Below, in pieces: positions 10,690-22,244 of a stretch of 64,000 bases of DNA. The DNA lies in contig OY755252.1 of NCBI GenBank assembly GCA_963576725.1, positions 56,015,985 through 56,079,984 of the forward strand, read 5' to 3'. This stretch comes from Azorinus chamasolen. Lineage: Eukaryota; Mollusca; Bivalvia; Cardiida; Solecurtidae. The notes under the pieces were generated by a model, which worked only from the letters and a program-made list of their open reading frames with translations, made no database searches and was not told where the DNA came from. The translations under genes were made by a program, and so were the position numbers. The stretch's first letter is position 1. Each line of letters starts with the position of its first letter.

Positions 10690-11439
10690 CACCAACTTTA
10701 ACAAATATCCTCTGTATAGTTTGAGCTTTTTGAGATTATAAACAGTATTGTGTATAAACACTAATGATTGTGTATTCAACATGCAATAAATGTATACATG
10801 TACTGAGTATTCTGTATAGATAAGACAACGTTTAGAAGTGTAATGAATGTACCGAAGGTTTTGGTTTTAAGCTGCATCGATAGGTCATATAAATGATGTA
10901 AATCATGTCTACGACAAACGTTTAAATATTTGCTTTTTATATTCCAGGTATAAAGTCTCTGTTAATCAGTTCATCTCATATCTGATTTGAGGTAATAATC
11001 GTTTTTTAAGAACTTTTTGTAACTTGGCTTGTTTGGCCGTTTCCCGAATTCAGGTTTTAGCTAATGTCTAATTTTATTAGTTTTAAATGAAACATACATA
11101 TGTACTCGTAAATGTACACACGTCTTGTTTGCTAGATTAACGGAGGCTATATATTCTTTCAACTTTGTATAGATATACATGTCATGCAATAAGTATGGAA
11201 TAGTATTGTGTATAGCCCCTTGTAATTCAAATATTGAATGGCATGATTCTTTATAGATATATTTCTGTCTGTGTATGACTGTAACCATGATGAGACTCTT
11301 AATAAATATTATATATATATACAACGCAAAAAATGGTAAAATTAAAACATACTGAACTGTGTTGTTTCAAACATTATTTATGTTTTGTTTGTATCAGGTT
11401 TTACCGTTACGGTGCTGTCTTAACGTGACGTCCAGCTAA
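10690..11439. other. No gene supported
   Basis: AT-rich. Short minus-strand open frames at 11061-11324 are rich in Ile/Tyr/Thr and look like chance frames. Nothing repetitive is recognised within the window. Confidence 0.55.
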
Positions 11440-11655
11440 TTAACCATTCGCTTGCTATTCACGTCAATATACCTACCTGTAAATAGTGAACACCCAGATG
11501 AGACAGCTCCTACAAGTTGACTGTGCAACCAGTGCAATCCACAGCAGTGCTTGCACAGCTTGTACTACTTGTACACAGTGAAGATATATGTAATTATACA
11601 GGGCATGGGTAAAGAAGGAGAAATGTATTTTTAAATTTAGCAAGAGAAGGGTTAA
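11440..11655 (+). mobile_element. TTAA family A MITE, copy 2 (shortened)
   Basis: It is flanked by TTAA on both sides and has TIR CCATTCGCTTGCT / AGAGAAGGG. The right arm of the central palindrome is deleted. Confidence 0.8.
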
Positions 11656-11881
11656 AAGTGAAACAGCGCCTGGAGGTGATTCCGATAATTCGATGCGCAA
11701 GTTTATAAAACAGCACAGGTACTAGATACTACAATTGTCATCTCACGAGAGTATGTGACATATGGCGAGTCTGTACAAAGACTCTCATAAGAAAATACAA
11801 CGTGGATAAATATCTACACTAATTTTTGGAGAATTTCTTACCTGGAAAGTGAGTTAAATTAGATTTATGCAACTGTGCTTA

Positions 11882-12076
11882 TTTACCCATTCCGTCAAAT
11901 GCTAATTTTAGATTTCCTAAATAGGAGCATTTACTAGAAAAAAGGAAAATATTAAGAATTATTTAGTTTTTAAACCATTGTGATAAAAAGAGCATTAATT
12001 AAATGGTAAATGGTATAGTAAGTGGTATTTTATTTTTGAAAATTCTTGAAAAAGCATTCAAATGAAGAAAGGGTTA
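11882..12076 (+). mobile_element. TTAA family B MITE, degenerate
   Basis: TTTACCCATTCCGTCA at the left and AATGAAGAAAGGGTTAA at the right. The middle has AACCATTGTGATAAAAAGAGC with the hairpin arm deleted. Confidence 0.6.
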
Positions 12077-12094
12077 AAAAAAAGAAAAAGTCGC

Positions 12095-12305
12095 CCGTAC
12101 TTCATTCTCAGTGTTGTTATATTTGTTTTGTCCTTCGGGGTGTTATTAAGTTTTGAAAATTGAATTCTGCTTAAGCCGGTGCTAGGGGTTGTGAGTAGTG
12201 TTGCACTTTTAATTACAACTCATGAACAGACTCAATTAAACCGAGTCTGCAATTTTCTCTTTTTGCATTTCTACTATTGCTTTCTGAGGATCACCCATTT
12301 TCAGA
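12095..12305 (-). repeat. Family I repeat, inverted single copy
   Basis: CCCGTACTTCATTCTCAGTGTTG...AAGCCGGTGCTAGGGG...GGATCACCCATTTTCAGAATAT is the reverse complement of the 9478 repeat, with an extra CCTTCGGGGTGTTATTAAG. Confidence 0.75.
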
Positions 12306-12500
12306 ATATATTTACACATGGACTCCCTCGTGTGCCCTTTTGTCTATGTCTACACTGTTTGCAAATGTCTAGGGGTTGGTGGTGAAATAAAGGATATATT
12401 CTTAAAACGGTTTCATTTACGCACCTTATCGAGACCGCAGATATCTATGCGCTTTTCAAATGATATCAGTTTCAGCGTCATGGGTAATGGTGACAGGACA

Positions 12501-12717
12501 TTAACCCTTTACTCCATTAATATTCATGAAATGAAATGAAATTGCTTAATACATGTAGTTATAACGGCACATGAATGGCAGAAACTGTAGATTCTTATCT
12601 ACCTTATATCTTAAGCAAACACCCTGATCAGACGTTCTTATAGGAGCCATCTGATCTGGGACGTCTACTCTGCTTGCAAATGTGTAGAAATATGTATTTA
12701 TGGAGTAAACAGTTATA
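12501..12717 (+). mobile_element. TTAA family C MITE
   Basis: TTAACCCTTTACTCCATTAATATTCATG at the left and TATGGAGTAAACAGTTA at the right. The core palindrome is around TTCTTATAGGAGCC. Confidence 0.75.
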
Positions 12718-12801
12718 ACATGTTTACCCTAGCAGGTTAGATGTGATAGGTTACTATACATTATTAAGTTGCCCGATAGTTATATATAACCAATGTTTTA
12801 T

Positions 12802-13045
12802 TTAATCCTTTCACCACCAATGTCGCAAAAATGCACCACGACAAATAGTGCAGTCCCAGATCAGACGCCACCTTTTCAAGGTGGCGTCTGATCAGGGACT
12901 TCACTTAATGTCCAAACTCTATTTCTATATATGTGCTTTATTCCTTTGAAATCAGCATTTCTTTATCTCATTTTTTATTCTACCAAATGATTTAACAAAA
13001 GTGGTTTGCAGACGATAATTAGAAATTTGGCACCGAAAGAGTTAA
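12802..13045 (+). mobile_element. TTAA family G MITE
   Basis: TTAATCCTTTCACCACCAATGTCG at the left and TTTGGCACCGAAAGAGTTAA at the right. A near-perfect palindrome runs through CCCAGATCAGACGCCACC. Confidence 0.8.
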
Positions 13046-13369
13046 ATATCCAATACCGACCGTAAACTAAATGCTAATCCTTACAACGTAGAATTTTCAA
13101 ATGGACTATTCCAAAATTCAAACAGGTCAAGCTTATGGCAAATATTTAGGGGTTTTTTTAAAGAAGAGTGTAACATGACGAATAGTGTAGACCCTTATGA
13201 GAGGGCTCCTCTAGGAGGTTCCTCTGTATGTTTAATATACTAGGAAGGTCGGCGTGGTCCAATACGAAATGCCCCGTAATATTCCTGTAATTAGCATCAT
13301 GTTCATCAACGATCTATTGGTAAAGCACAGCAGCAACGTTAATAACCCCATGCACTGACACATTCTATT

Positions 13370-13582
13370 TTAACCAATTACCGTATGAATTATTTTTAGA
13401 AACATCATCTTTGAAAACAATCTACCGAAAAGGAGCATTTACTAGAGAAAAGAAAAAGTTTAGACTTATGTAGTTTTGAAGCCATTCTGATAATTAGATA
13501 AAATGCTCTATTTATCATAATGGTTTCTAAAAGTGACTTTTACAATGATGTCAAAAGACGTCAATGTGAGGCAATGGGTTAA
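13370..13582 (+). mobile_element. TTAA family B MITE upstream of the SMB-like gene
   Basis: TTAACCAATTACCGTATGAATTATTTTTAG...GTGAGGCAATGGGTTAA, with TTAA on both sides. It ends 170 bases before the start codon at 13752 and could overlap the promoter or 5' untranslated region. Confidence 0.75.
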
Positions 13583-13751
13583 AAAGATATATTCAAATGT
13601 ATTTAGGGGTCAATATTTAGCAATAAAGAACATTTAGTCTATTACTCTGTGTTCATTTCCATTTCACAGGCAAAAACAATACTGCTATATTTAAACCCAT
13701 TGTTGGAAGAACTCATGCCGTCAGCCTGCCGTCAGCAGGTACGAGATCAGA

Positions 13752-14879
13752 ATGTTATGGAAATTCTGTTTTCTATTTTTGATGACATTTGTTGCAAATG
13801 AAATAGACGATGCACACCTCGTATATACGCAAACCGATTCGTTTCAAGCGTTATTTCAATTGATGTCAATGACAGAAGAAGTATGTGGTGGGATTGACTG
13901 GTGTACAGTCCGAAACGGAAGCATAAAGGACACGTTGCACGGTGGAACACGCACTGGGTGTTGCATCAAATGTTCATGTAGCCAAACATGTATTAGTTTG
14001 CACACATGTTGCCCAGATTATAAACTGAGTCAAGTTTTAGAAAACCGTGTTTACAGCAACATGTCACAACTAATCAGTGAACTTACAAAAATAAACGGCA
14101 CAAATGATACAGACATCAACATTGTTTACGATGAAGGAAGACCACCAGAAAACACGGACTGTCATAAGTCGTGGATGTTTGATATATCGCCATTTCGACC
14201 GAAAGGACACATGTACCGCATGATTTCAAAGTGTTCAAATTCAACTCATTCCACAGCAGATGTCAAATCAAAATGCGAAACTGATCCCTTATTCTGGAGT
14301 GATGTCCATATAGAAAATCTTTTACCCGTACAATCCATGGAGACTGGAAATGTTTATCGCAACAGGTATTGCGCCAAGTGCTCTTTGGAAGAAAACGCAA
14401 CATTCACAGATTGGAATGTATATGTGGCGTCATTTTGGACGCCTACTGGTATCTTGAATGATATAAGTTTTACATTTGATGACTTATTGCAAAGACGGGT
14501 GTTTGATAAATGCAGCGTATTGTTTAAACCTAGTGACACATTAAGACGTTTCAATGCACCAAAAGTATGTCACACATTCGACATCGACTCATGTCCAATT
14601 GGCAACAACACAAGTGAAATTGAAAGAAGAGCCTGTGAGAACATTGTCCAACCTGTTGTCTATAAGCAAGACCGGGTATTTATAACAAAGAACTTGGCTT
14701 GTTCAAGATGCAACAATGTTTCGATGGACGACTGCAGAGTGTTTTACAGGTCAAACAGTTACGAACCATTCCTTGGGCGGATCCTCTTCAATCATTTCAA
14801 TGGCGAGGGCAATTCTGGTTTGATTGGTACGAAATTCTCTGAACAGTGTAGTATTGGCTATTGGTACGACGAGTATTTG
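13752..14879 (+). CDS. Exon 1 of the SMB-like membrane protein gene
   Basis: The exon holds 376 codons and ends in phase 0 at TTG|GTAAGT. The ATG at 13752 is preferred because it is followed directly by a hydrophobic signal peptide. Possible 5' untranslated sequence extends upstream, with a candidate acceptor (TTTCACAG) near 13670. A TTAA element ends only 170 bases upstream of the start. Confidence 0.82.
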
Positions 14880-17800
14880 GTAAGTTTCACAACCACAGTA
14901 AAATCTCTCCATAACGGCCACTAAATTACATCAAATATTTTGTGTCGAAGGCAATGGCTGATTAAAGCAAGGTGAAAATAAAACAGAACGCTCCTATAGG
15001 AGCTTTCTGCTTTACTTCCACCTTGCTTTAAGCAGCCACCTGCCCTAAAAACCAACTAATTAACACAATTTAGTGGCCGTTATAGAGAGGTTTTACTGCA
15101 GTCGATACTTGTAAATAACTGATCAGTCGTATGGTTGTTATGTTTGATATCTTGGGTGAAATAAGGAGTAAAATATTCAAACCATGAAGCGGGACTTTAC
15201 AGTAAAAAAGCTCAAATTGCGTCATTTCATTTCTTAATCTAGTGAAAGTTTTGACGTCATATATTGCCTTGCACTAGGACCAGTTCTGTTAAATGTGTCT
15301 GTTTATGGGTGTACATCTATGTGTATTTGTGTAGTGTTAATGCACGCTAACTTCATTGGTGTTTTTATGACTATGCGATGTGTGTGACATCTCTCGTCGT
15401 CTTTCATTTTACTTTTTTTTATAAAATTAATATTATCCTCTGTTCGCTATACAGTAAAAGTACAAAAATGGTTCATGCAGGAAACACCACATACAGACCA
15501 AACATCCGCCCGAACAGCAACACAAGGAAACAGCAAATGTACATAACTATAAAAATATCAAGAGACGCACAAAGACAAAACAAACATACAATAGGGGGAA
15601 GATGTAAGTACCGCCTTGGAACGGTCAGTGACAAAAGTTAGGGGGGTTAAACCGGTTTATTCCATCCCCACACTAAAAGACAAACAGTGTAAATTAACGT
15701 ATCCCCTCTCCGTCTAATCTACAACAACCGCGATGGCAAATACAGTGGTAAAATGCATGTATAACGAAAACATTTAAGTAAACAAACTGTATCCACCTAT
15801 CGCTAGTGTACTCAATGATTGAGCTGCAAACAGAGTAACTGTAGAAAAATAATAAAGGGTCCGACAAAAACGACATAGTACAGATATCCGACGTTCTCCT
15901 TCCGCTTCTGGATATAAGAGATCCTTCGTAGAGTACTAAACCTTACTTGTCGGCGTACATGCAAAGATGCCAACGTGATTGCCAACTGTAAAAGGGTTGA
16001 CAACCAAACATGCAGTATGTTGTAGTACTATAGGATCATATCCCTTTTTAATGATTTTTTTAGATCCACGATACTACGAAATTTTAGTAATGAAGAATTT
16101 ATGTTTTTGTAGGCAGGTGGCTGCTTAACGCAGGTTAAAAGACTGTCAGAAAGTTCCCCTAGGGGTTTTCTGCATTACTTTTACCCAGCAATAAGCTGCC
16201 TCCTGTGTAAACCCTTCGCTTGCTTTTCGCGTAAATATACCTAGCTGTAAATAGTGAAGACCCAGATGAGACAGTTCCTGCAGGAGCTGTCTCATCAGGG
16301 TCTGCACTATTTACAAGTTGATTGTGCATCCAGTGCACTCCACAGCAGTGTTTGCATAGCGAAATACTTGTACACAGTGAAGATATATGTAATTATACAA
16401 CAAGGCATGGGTAAAGAAGGAGAATGTGTTTCTAAAATTCAGCAAGCGAAGGGTTAAAGATCAATAACGGCACGTATTTGAGTGTTCGAATAATCGTGTT
16501 TTCACAGTACATGTATTAAGTTAAATGATATTTGATGTCAAAATACAGATTTAACTGTGTTTGTTTTAAAAGAAGAATTGAGAGCTGTTTAGGCATGTGG
16601 CTGCTTTCTACACGGCTTTCAACATGCAGATAGCTGTCTTAACGACCTGTAATGATGTTTGTTTGAGAAGTTGAGTTATAGAGATTTTACTGCATTTTAT
16701 TTAATGGGATTTAGTAGGACATCTCTCATATTGCTATCAATGTATTGTATCGTTTTTGTTTCTAGGATACTGAAATGTGCAAAGGTTGTATAAAAACACA
16801 TGTAGCTTTTTCTGGTTGTTTTACATATGAGATCAAATCTTAGTTTCGACTTATGTATCGTAGTGTTCAAGATTTTCATTCCAATAACGGTCTTGGCATA
16901 AAACCAAACCCATCCAATTCATTGTTGTAGACCACCAAAAACAATCAAACCAATAAATAAAAGGTTATGACATCACATTGGCTCTTGCACATGTGTAGGA
17001 CAATGTGCATTCGTGCGTGCGAGTGCGCGAAATCATGTGTATGTGCGTGTGTATGAGCGTGTGTGTGTGTTTAGAGAGAGAGAGTGTGGGGGCATGTGTG
17101 TCTGCCTGTCAGTATGTCTGTCTGTCTATATGTATGTGTGTCTGTGGCCGTGTGTGCGTGTCTGTGTCTGTCTGTGTCTATCTGCCAGTCTTTGTATGTG
17201 TGTGTCTATGTGTATGTCTGTGTGTGTATGTGTGCGTGGCTCTGTGTGTGTCTGTCTGTATGTGTATGTCTGTGCATATTTGTGTCTGTGTGTGTATGTG
17301 TGGTGTGAGTGTATGCGTGATTTTTGAGGTGGTTTGTGTTTTTGAGTGATACGCCCTGCCTAACTTTCATTTTCTTTGAATAAATCTACCGAAAAGGAGC
17401 ATTAACTAAACAAAAGGAAAATTTTAGAATTTTGTAGTTCTGAAACCATTGTGATAAATAGAGTATTTGCTCCTTAGGAGCAAATGCTCTATTTATCACA
17501 AAGGTTTCTAAAAGTGACTTTTACAGAGGCGTAGAATTGCGTATTTATCGAGGAAAAGGTTGTAGGTTGTATGGTTGACAAATACCGGCGGTATCCGATC
17601 ATTAAACACATATGAATTATTGAAGCATTTACTCAATAAATGCGCTTTTCTATGCCTTTGCAAACAGGGTAGACCAGATCAGAGTATCCTGTAAGAGCTG
17701 TCTTATCATAGTCTGCTCGGTTTGCTTATATCAGAGCAACCTGTAAGAGCTGTCTTATTATGGTCTGCTCGGTTTTCTTATATCAGAGCATCATGTAAGA

Positions 17801-18964
17801 GCTGTCTTATCATGGTCTGCTCGGTTTGCTTATGATGAAACATATACATGTATATAATTCTACAGTTTCTGCAAAAGCCATGTTATGCCCATGTCCTATC
17901 ATAATGAGTAATCTAATTATTGTTCATGATGTCATTGTTTCTTACATGCATATTCATGGAGTTCGGGTTTAAAGGTAGCACACATGCATTCTAAGTGATA
18001 GTTTGAAAATACATATATACTGTTTATTCTATTGCAGGGTAAGTGCAGACGGATGTATTGTCCTTGTGGAATGGTGGTGAATAATGCTAGATGTTTGCCC
18101 ATTTTCCATGAAGTAAACATCGACCTGTATGTGGTTCACGTTGATATGTGCATTCAAAACAGGGCAATAAACGACAGGGAAACGGATGAGCATGAATCGT
18201 CCTTATTTCAATATCTGATAAACGCATTTAATCACAGTTTAATGTTTTCATATCAGCACATATCTTTGTGGAGATCGAAGAGAAGAGGGGTAAATCATTG
18301 TTCACATTTTGCTGCTATAACCTTCCGTGGACTAGACAGGACATCCGTGTTCATAGAAGCGATGAGAATGGTCAGGAAGCATTTAAATGGAGTGAAAGCC
18401 TTAACGCTACAAACTGACGAACTATCCATTCACATGGACATATCAGATTCAAAACAGGTAGGCGAACGTATTGTCCAAGATGTGGCAACAAACATTCACT
18501 ATGAAAAGGTGATATCAACAAAAGAACTGAACCAGTCAAATCGGCATGAACTTGTATTACCGATATATAAATGTAACTTGTGTCACGTGGTTGAAGTATT
18601 TCCTGATGAATACATGCCGAAAGGCAGATTTATATATATCAAACGTACCCGAAAAACTGCAGTCAGGTTTTTAGAATTTACTACGAGAGTCTTTGTCTGC
18701 TCTGATGACGCGTTCGAGACTAAAGCACATAATCACAAAAACAGAGAGATGACAGTGGACAAAAATTACAGCAGCATGGACAAACATGGGTCAGAGTCTG
18801 AGATCAAAGAATTAGCTATGCTAGGAATATCGCTGATGCTAGTCATCGTTGTTATATTAACAATAAAATGTAAAACTTACTCAAGACGGAATACAGAGCA
18901 AACAAACCAGAATGGAGAACAAAGAAACCAGAATGGAGAACAAAATGTGGAAACACAGCTCTAA
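13752..18964 (+). CDS. Somatomedin-B-like single-pass membrane protein (two coding exons)
   Basis: Exons 13752-14879 and 18038-18964 join in phase 0 to give 684 residues plus stop. Residues 1-16 ([10 protein letters not shown]...) form a signal peptide. Residues 45-90 form a cysteine module. Its C-x-C-x3-C-x5-CC-x-D-Y spacing ([17 protein letters not shown]) is the spacing of somatomedin-B domains. A long cysteine-containing ectodomain with about ten N-x-S/T sites follows. A second cysteine cluster (YCPCG) opens exon 2. One hydrophobic helix lies near residues 635-652, followed by a 30-residue basic and polar tail with a NQNGEQ duplication, then TAA. The donor GTAAGT and the acceptor ending TTGCAG are strong. 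In molluscs such SMB-containing ectodomains often precede seven-helix receptors; here only one helix is present. Ligand and partner are unknown. The topology is well supported; the role (cell-surface receptor or adhesion protein) is inference. Confidence 0.82.
14896..15098 (+). mobile_element. TA family D MITE, 17 bases after the exon 1 donor
   Basis: CAGTAAAATCTCTCCATAACGG... and its inverted right end CCGTTATAGAGAGGTTTTACTG form TIRs of about 31 bases. The central palindrome is AAAGCAAGGTGAAAATAAAACAG..CTTGCTTT. Confidence 0.85.
15100..16100. other. Intron sequence, nothing recognised
   Basis: Part of the SMB-like gene intron. No element ends or conserved frames were found. Confidence 0.55.
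16111..16206 (+). mobile_element. Family D core fragment
   Basis: The palindromic core runs from AGGCAGGTGGCTGCTTAACG to CAATAAGCTGCCTCCTGT, with the apex at CCCCTAGGGG. The outer ends are missing, and a family A element begins immediately after. Confidence 0.6.
16208..16457 (+). mobile_element. TTAA family A MITE, copy 3
   Basis: Full length, in the intron of the SMB-like gene. The left target is mutated (TAAA) and the right is TTAA. It has the central palindrome GTTCCTGCAGGAGCTGTCTC. Confidence 0.85.
17005..17345 (+). repeat. TG-rich simple repeat in the SMB-like gene intron
   Basis: Long (TG)n/(TGTC)n/(TATG)n tract. It is open in all three forward frames (Cys/Val-rich), which is a composition artefact. 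Confidence 0.95.
17355..17565 (+). mobile_element. Family B MITE, end-truncated
   Basis: The central palindrome ACCATTGTGATAAATAGAG..CTCTATTTATCACAAAGGT, with apex GCTCCTTAGGAGC, is intact. The outer ends are degenerate. Confidence 0.65.
17620..17955 (+). mobile_element. Family C MITE with triplicated core arm
   Basis: The 53-base segment ATCAGAGCATCCTGTAAGAG...GGTTTGCTTAT is present three times between about 17670 and 17832. The usual flanks (CCTTTGCAAACAGGGTAGACC left, TTACATGCATATTCATGGAG right) remain. Confidence 0.65.
18038..18964 (+). CDS. Exon 2 (last) of the SMB-like membrane protein gene
   Basis: The exon opens after TATTGCAG with GGT AAG TGC in phase 0 and encodes 308 residues and TAA. 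It contains the membrane-proximal ectodomain, the single transmembrane helix ([18 protein letters not shown]) and the short cytoplasmic tail. No further helices are present before the stop. Confidence 0.82.
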   Translation, partial: GKCRRMYCPCGMVVNNARCLPIFHEVNIDLYVVHVDMCIQNRAINDRETDEHESSLFQYLINAFNHSLMFSYQHISLWRSKRRGVNHCSHFAAITFRGLDRTSVFIEAMRMVRKHLNGVKALTLQTDELSIHMDISDSKQVGERIVQDVATNIHYEKVISTKELNQSNRHELVLPIYKCNLCHVVEVFPDEYMPKGRFIYIKRTRKTAVRFLEFTTRVFVCSDDAFETKAHNHKNREMTVDKNYSSMDKHGSESEIKELAMLGISLMLVIVVILTIKCKTYSRRNTEQTNQNGEQRNQNGEQNVETQL

Positions 18965-19068
18965 TGAACCTTTGACGCTATGTATATACATGTTATATTC
19001 ATGCATTGTACGTAACCCTTTTACAATGAAGAAAATATTCCAAAAATAGGGAATTAATATAATACATA

Positions 19069-19158
19069 AATACTTGAACTGCTCTGATCTAATATTTCGA
19101 CCACTAAAGGCAAAGGCCCTTAGTGGTTGTAATATTAGATCAGAGCAGTTCAAGTATT
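19069..19158. repeat. Hairpin downstream of the SMB-like stop codon
   Basis: Two 39-base arms (19069-19107 and 19120-19158) match at 37 positions around a 12-base loop (AGGCAAAGGCCC). It begins 105 bases after the TAA, so it probably lies in the 3' untranslated region. Confidence 0.88.
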
Positions 19159-19161
19159 TAC

Positions 19162-19418
19162 GTAACCCTTTACACCATGAATATTCATGTAAGAAATAAT
19201 GACGTCATGAATATTAATTAGATTATTTTTGTTATAATAGCACAATGACACAGAGTTGTTTGGCCATGGCAAAAATTGTAGAATCGTATCTACATGTGTA
19301 TTATATCATAAGTAAACAGAGCAGACTCTGATAAGACGGCTCCTATAGGAGCCATATGATCTGGGTCTCCTCTGTTTGCAAAGGCGTAGAAATGTGTGTT
19401 TATGGAGGAAAGGGTTAA
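19162..19418 (+). mobile_element. TTAA family C MITE downstream of the SMB-like gene
   Basis: GTAACCCTTTACACCATGAATATTCATG at the left and ATGGAGGAAAGGGTTAA at the right, with the full core palindrome around CTCCTATAGGAG. Confidence 0.8.
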
Positions 19419-19419
19419 A

Positions 19420-20760
19420 GTCTCATTATATTTTTGCGTGAACTGATTTCCACGCTCAGTTAGCTGTCAAATGATTACACGTGAGGTGTTGTATAGAAAA
19501 TAACATTATTTTACGTATTGTTTGCTCAAAACCGACAAAGTAATTTATCGCGGAACAAGCAGAAAAGTCTACGTTCAGCGTACACATGATACCAGTGAAT
19601 CGTGTGACCATAAACTGTAATTGATAAAGAAATGTGAATTTATCGCTTAGTGCAACAACAAAAGAGTACAAAGAAAATGCAAATAGCTGGTTCCATGTTC
19701 CCTACGTTTCTTGGTTCCAGCGGACGGTGTGTCTAGACTGTATCAATCTACCTCATGCTCTTGTTTATTAACAAGACTTTCATGGAAATTCAAAATGACA
19801 GCAATAAACCCATTGATGCAAATCATCAAAGGGCGCGAATAGAGTTGGATAACAGCAAAGGAGAAATAAAACATTGCATTTAGTCTGTACTTGCAAACCA
19901 ATTAAAATGTTCCCAAAAATCCAGAAATAATTTGTTCATATATGGAAAAGCAGTATATTGAAAAACCATGGAGAAGACAAATATAGACGCGAGGCGTTCA
20001 TGATTTCTACTGCGAGACTAGTTTTTAGATTTACACTCCAGAACAATGCAGCGGCAAAATATTTCACAGTGCTCACTTAGCCTCACTAATGCCCAAGAAC
20101 TCTTTGAAGTTTGATGTGTTGTTAACCTTCTGCAGTTCATTTACTGTCCAGCATAATGTAACACAAATACCTTCTGCACAGTTTGGACCCTGGTGAGATG
20201 CCAAGTCACACGGCGTCTCATCTGGGTTCGGACTTTGCAAACGTTATTATAAATGCTAAAACCCCAAAACAATAACGGCTGGAGCAAAACTCGTGCCTGT
20301 TTAGAGAAACAGTTGCTTATTTCAGAAGTCAGTTAATCGTCTTTGGTCAGAACTTTATATGTCCTTGCATAATATTTCTTATAAAAATTAATATCATCAG
20401 GAAAGTTTTGCATCAGAAATAAGAACAGATCCTTAATTCGCAGCAATGCACTTTAAAAGACGTTTCAAATCATGCCTTAGCTTACACCTTTCAAATTGAC
20501 CGTCAAAAGGTCGTATCGGTGCCTGCAACATCACATGAGAACTATGTATTTCTGGGTTTCTAAATGTTCACATTCCCTTCTTTAAGTAATTCAGATATCG
20601 TTTTCAGCAAAATGTTATCTTCTTAAAGCATTTTCCTCATTCTGCAATCATTTTACAATTTCCCATGTATCTCTTAATCAAAACTACTAAATAACATTAC
20701 TCTCTGTTTTATCTTTATCCTGCTTAAACAGGTTTTACGCAGCCATTTACGCTTGCCTAA
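19420..20760. other. Intergenic, mostly unrecognised
   Basis: Contains one family F core (about 20180-20240, GTGAGATGCCAAGTCACACGG) and otherwise AT-rich sequence with no coding signal. Confidence 0.5.
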
Positions 20761-20872
20761 AACCTCGTTTATTACTCTGTTTGCAAATGTGTAAAACCAC
20801 GTTTATATGAAGGAAAGGGTTAGGTCGTCATTCCGTTATTGAACATAATAGGCTCAAATAGCAGGTGGTGGC

Positions 20873-21120
20873 TTACCACTTTCCCTGTTCTATGTTTATT
20901 CAAAATTTCAATACCTACTCAAGATTCATGGACAAAATAGTTATAATGAAATAAGGAAGGGGGAACATTGTAGATATTGTATAAAGCAAAGAAACAGATC
21001 TATCAAATTCTATTAGCAAACAGAGCAGACCCTAATCAGACGGATCCTCTAGGAGCCATCTGGTCTGGGTCTACTCTGTTTGCAAATGCGTGAAACCACG
21101 TTTATATGAAGGAAATGTTA
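20873..21120 (+). mobile_element. Family C MITE inside a family D sequence
   Basis: It runs from TTACCACTTTCCCTGTTC to TATGAAGGAAATGTTA, with core AACAGAGCAGACCCTAATCAG..CTGGGTCTACTCTGTT. The bases before it (GCAGGTGGTGGC) are family D sequence, which suggests nesting. Confidence 0.55.
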
Positions 21121-21899
21121 GTGTTAAGTAGCCAATCCTTTATTAAACATAGGAGTCTTAAAAAGTAGGTGGTTGCTTAATACAAACGTAATGAAGGAAT
21201 CTCCTGTAGGAACTTTCAGCATTCATTAGCTACCATCTGCCTTACAGACCAATAATTAGACTTTTAATGGCTGCTTCTTGTATTGGTCAATTTTCTCATG
21301 GAACAATATATGAAAGCCATTATTAGTTGTTTTGTCTTTGTGAACTCTTCACCTGGCGGTTTTAATTAATATTCGAACATCAAAGACATTTATATCTTAA
21401 TTCATAATAACTATTTGATAAATGTTTGACGTGTGTGAATATATATGGTGACAGGCTTGGTCTATGCTAATTTGTAATTATCTTCCTGTAAAGATTCATT
21501 AGATGTTTACTTTCACTGTTGGTCAAACCTATCTTTATTGGAATAATATTTAATACTGCATTCGGAATCAAAGGATCTCAGCGTCCATTTGTCATATTGT
21601 GAGCCTAGCTATAAATATGATGAAGGTATGCACAATTCTAAAGACATTTAAACTCATGTAAAATAGGTATGAATGCAAACAAATTTACATGCCGGCATGG
21701 ACAAGAATTTTCATTCTATGCATTATTTTCGGTAGGACAATAACAAAATAAATGAATTATTTGTAACTTCAGCTAAAAATGTTTCAATTTTCAAGTTGAT
21801 ACAGAATGTAACAAGAGAGGGACATCAGTTTGAAAATTAATGTTGTCTTATCTTTAATTCCAAATTTAGAGACAAAAATAATTTTACCATATGATAGGG

Positions 21900-22150
21900 T
21901 TAACCCATTATTGCATAAATACGCCTTTCTACGCTTTTACAAACATAGTAGATTTAGTTCAGACGGCTCCTATATAGAAGCCGTCTGATCAGGGTATTTT
22001 CTGTTTGTTTATGATATGATATAGATCTGGTTCTACAGTTTCTACCATGGCCTAAATATCATGTGTTCATACGCCATAATAGAAATGAGTCTAATTAATA
22101 ATCATGACGTCATTATTTCTTGCTTAAATATTCATGGAGTAAAGGGTTAC
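21900..22150 (+). mobile_element. TTAA family C MITE
   Basis: TTAACCCATTATTGCATAAATACGCC at the left and TTCATGGAGTAAAGGGTTA at the right, with core palindrome arms GACGGCTCCTATATAGAAGCCGTC. Confidence 0.75.
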
Positions 22151-22244
22151 AATTGGTGAAAAAATACATAAAGCTACCACCGATTCACTGCTAACACATA
22201 TTTTCGTATTCTAGATTCTTATATCTTGCCCAAACTCATGGATA

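Noticed and set aside
17005..17349. Three overlapping Cys/Val-rich open frames
   Set aside because: TG-rich simple repeat without stops in any forward frame.
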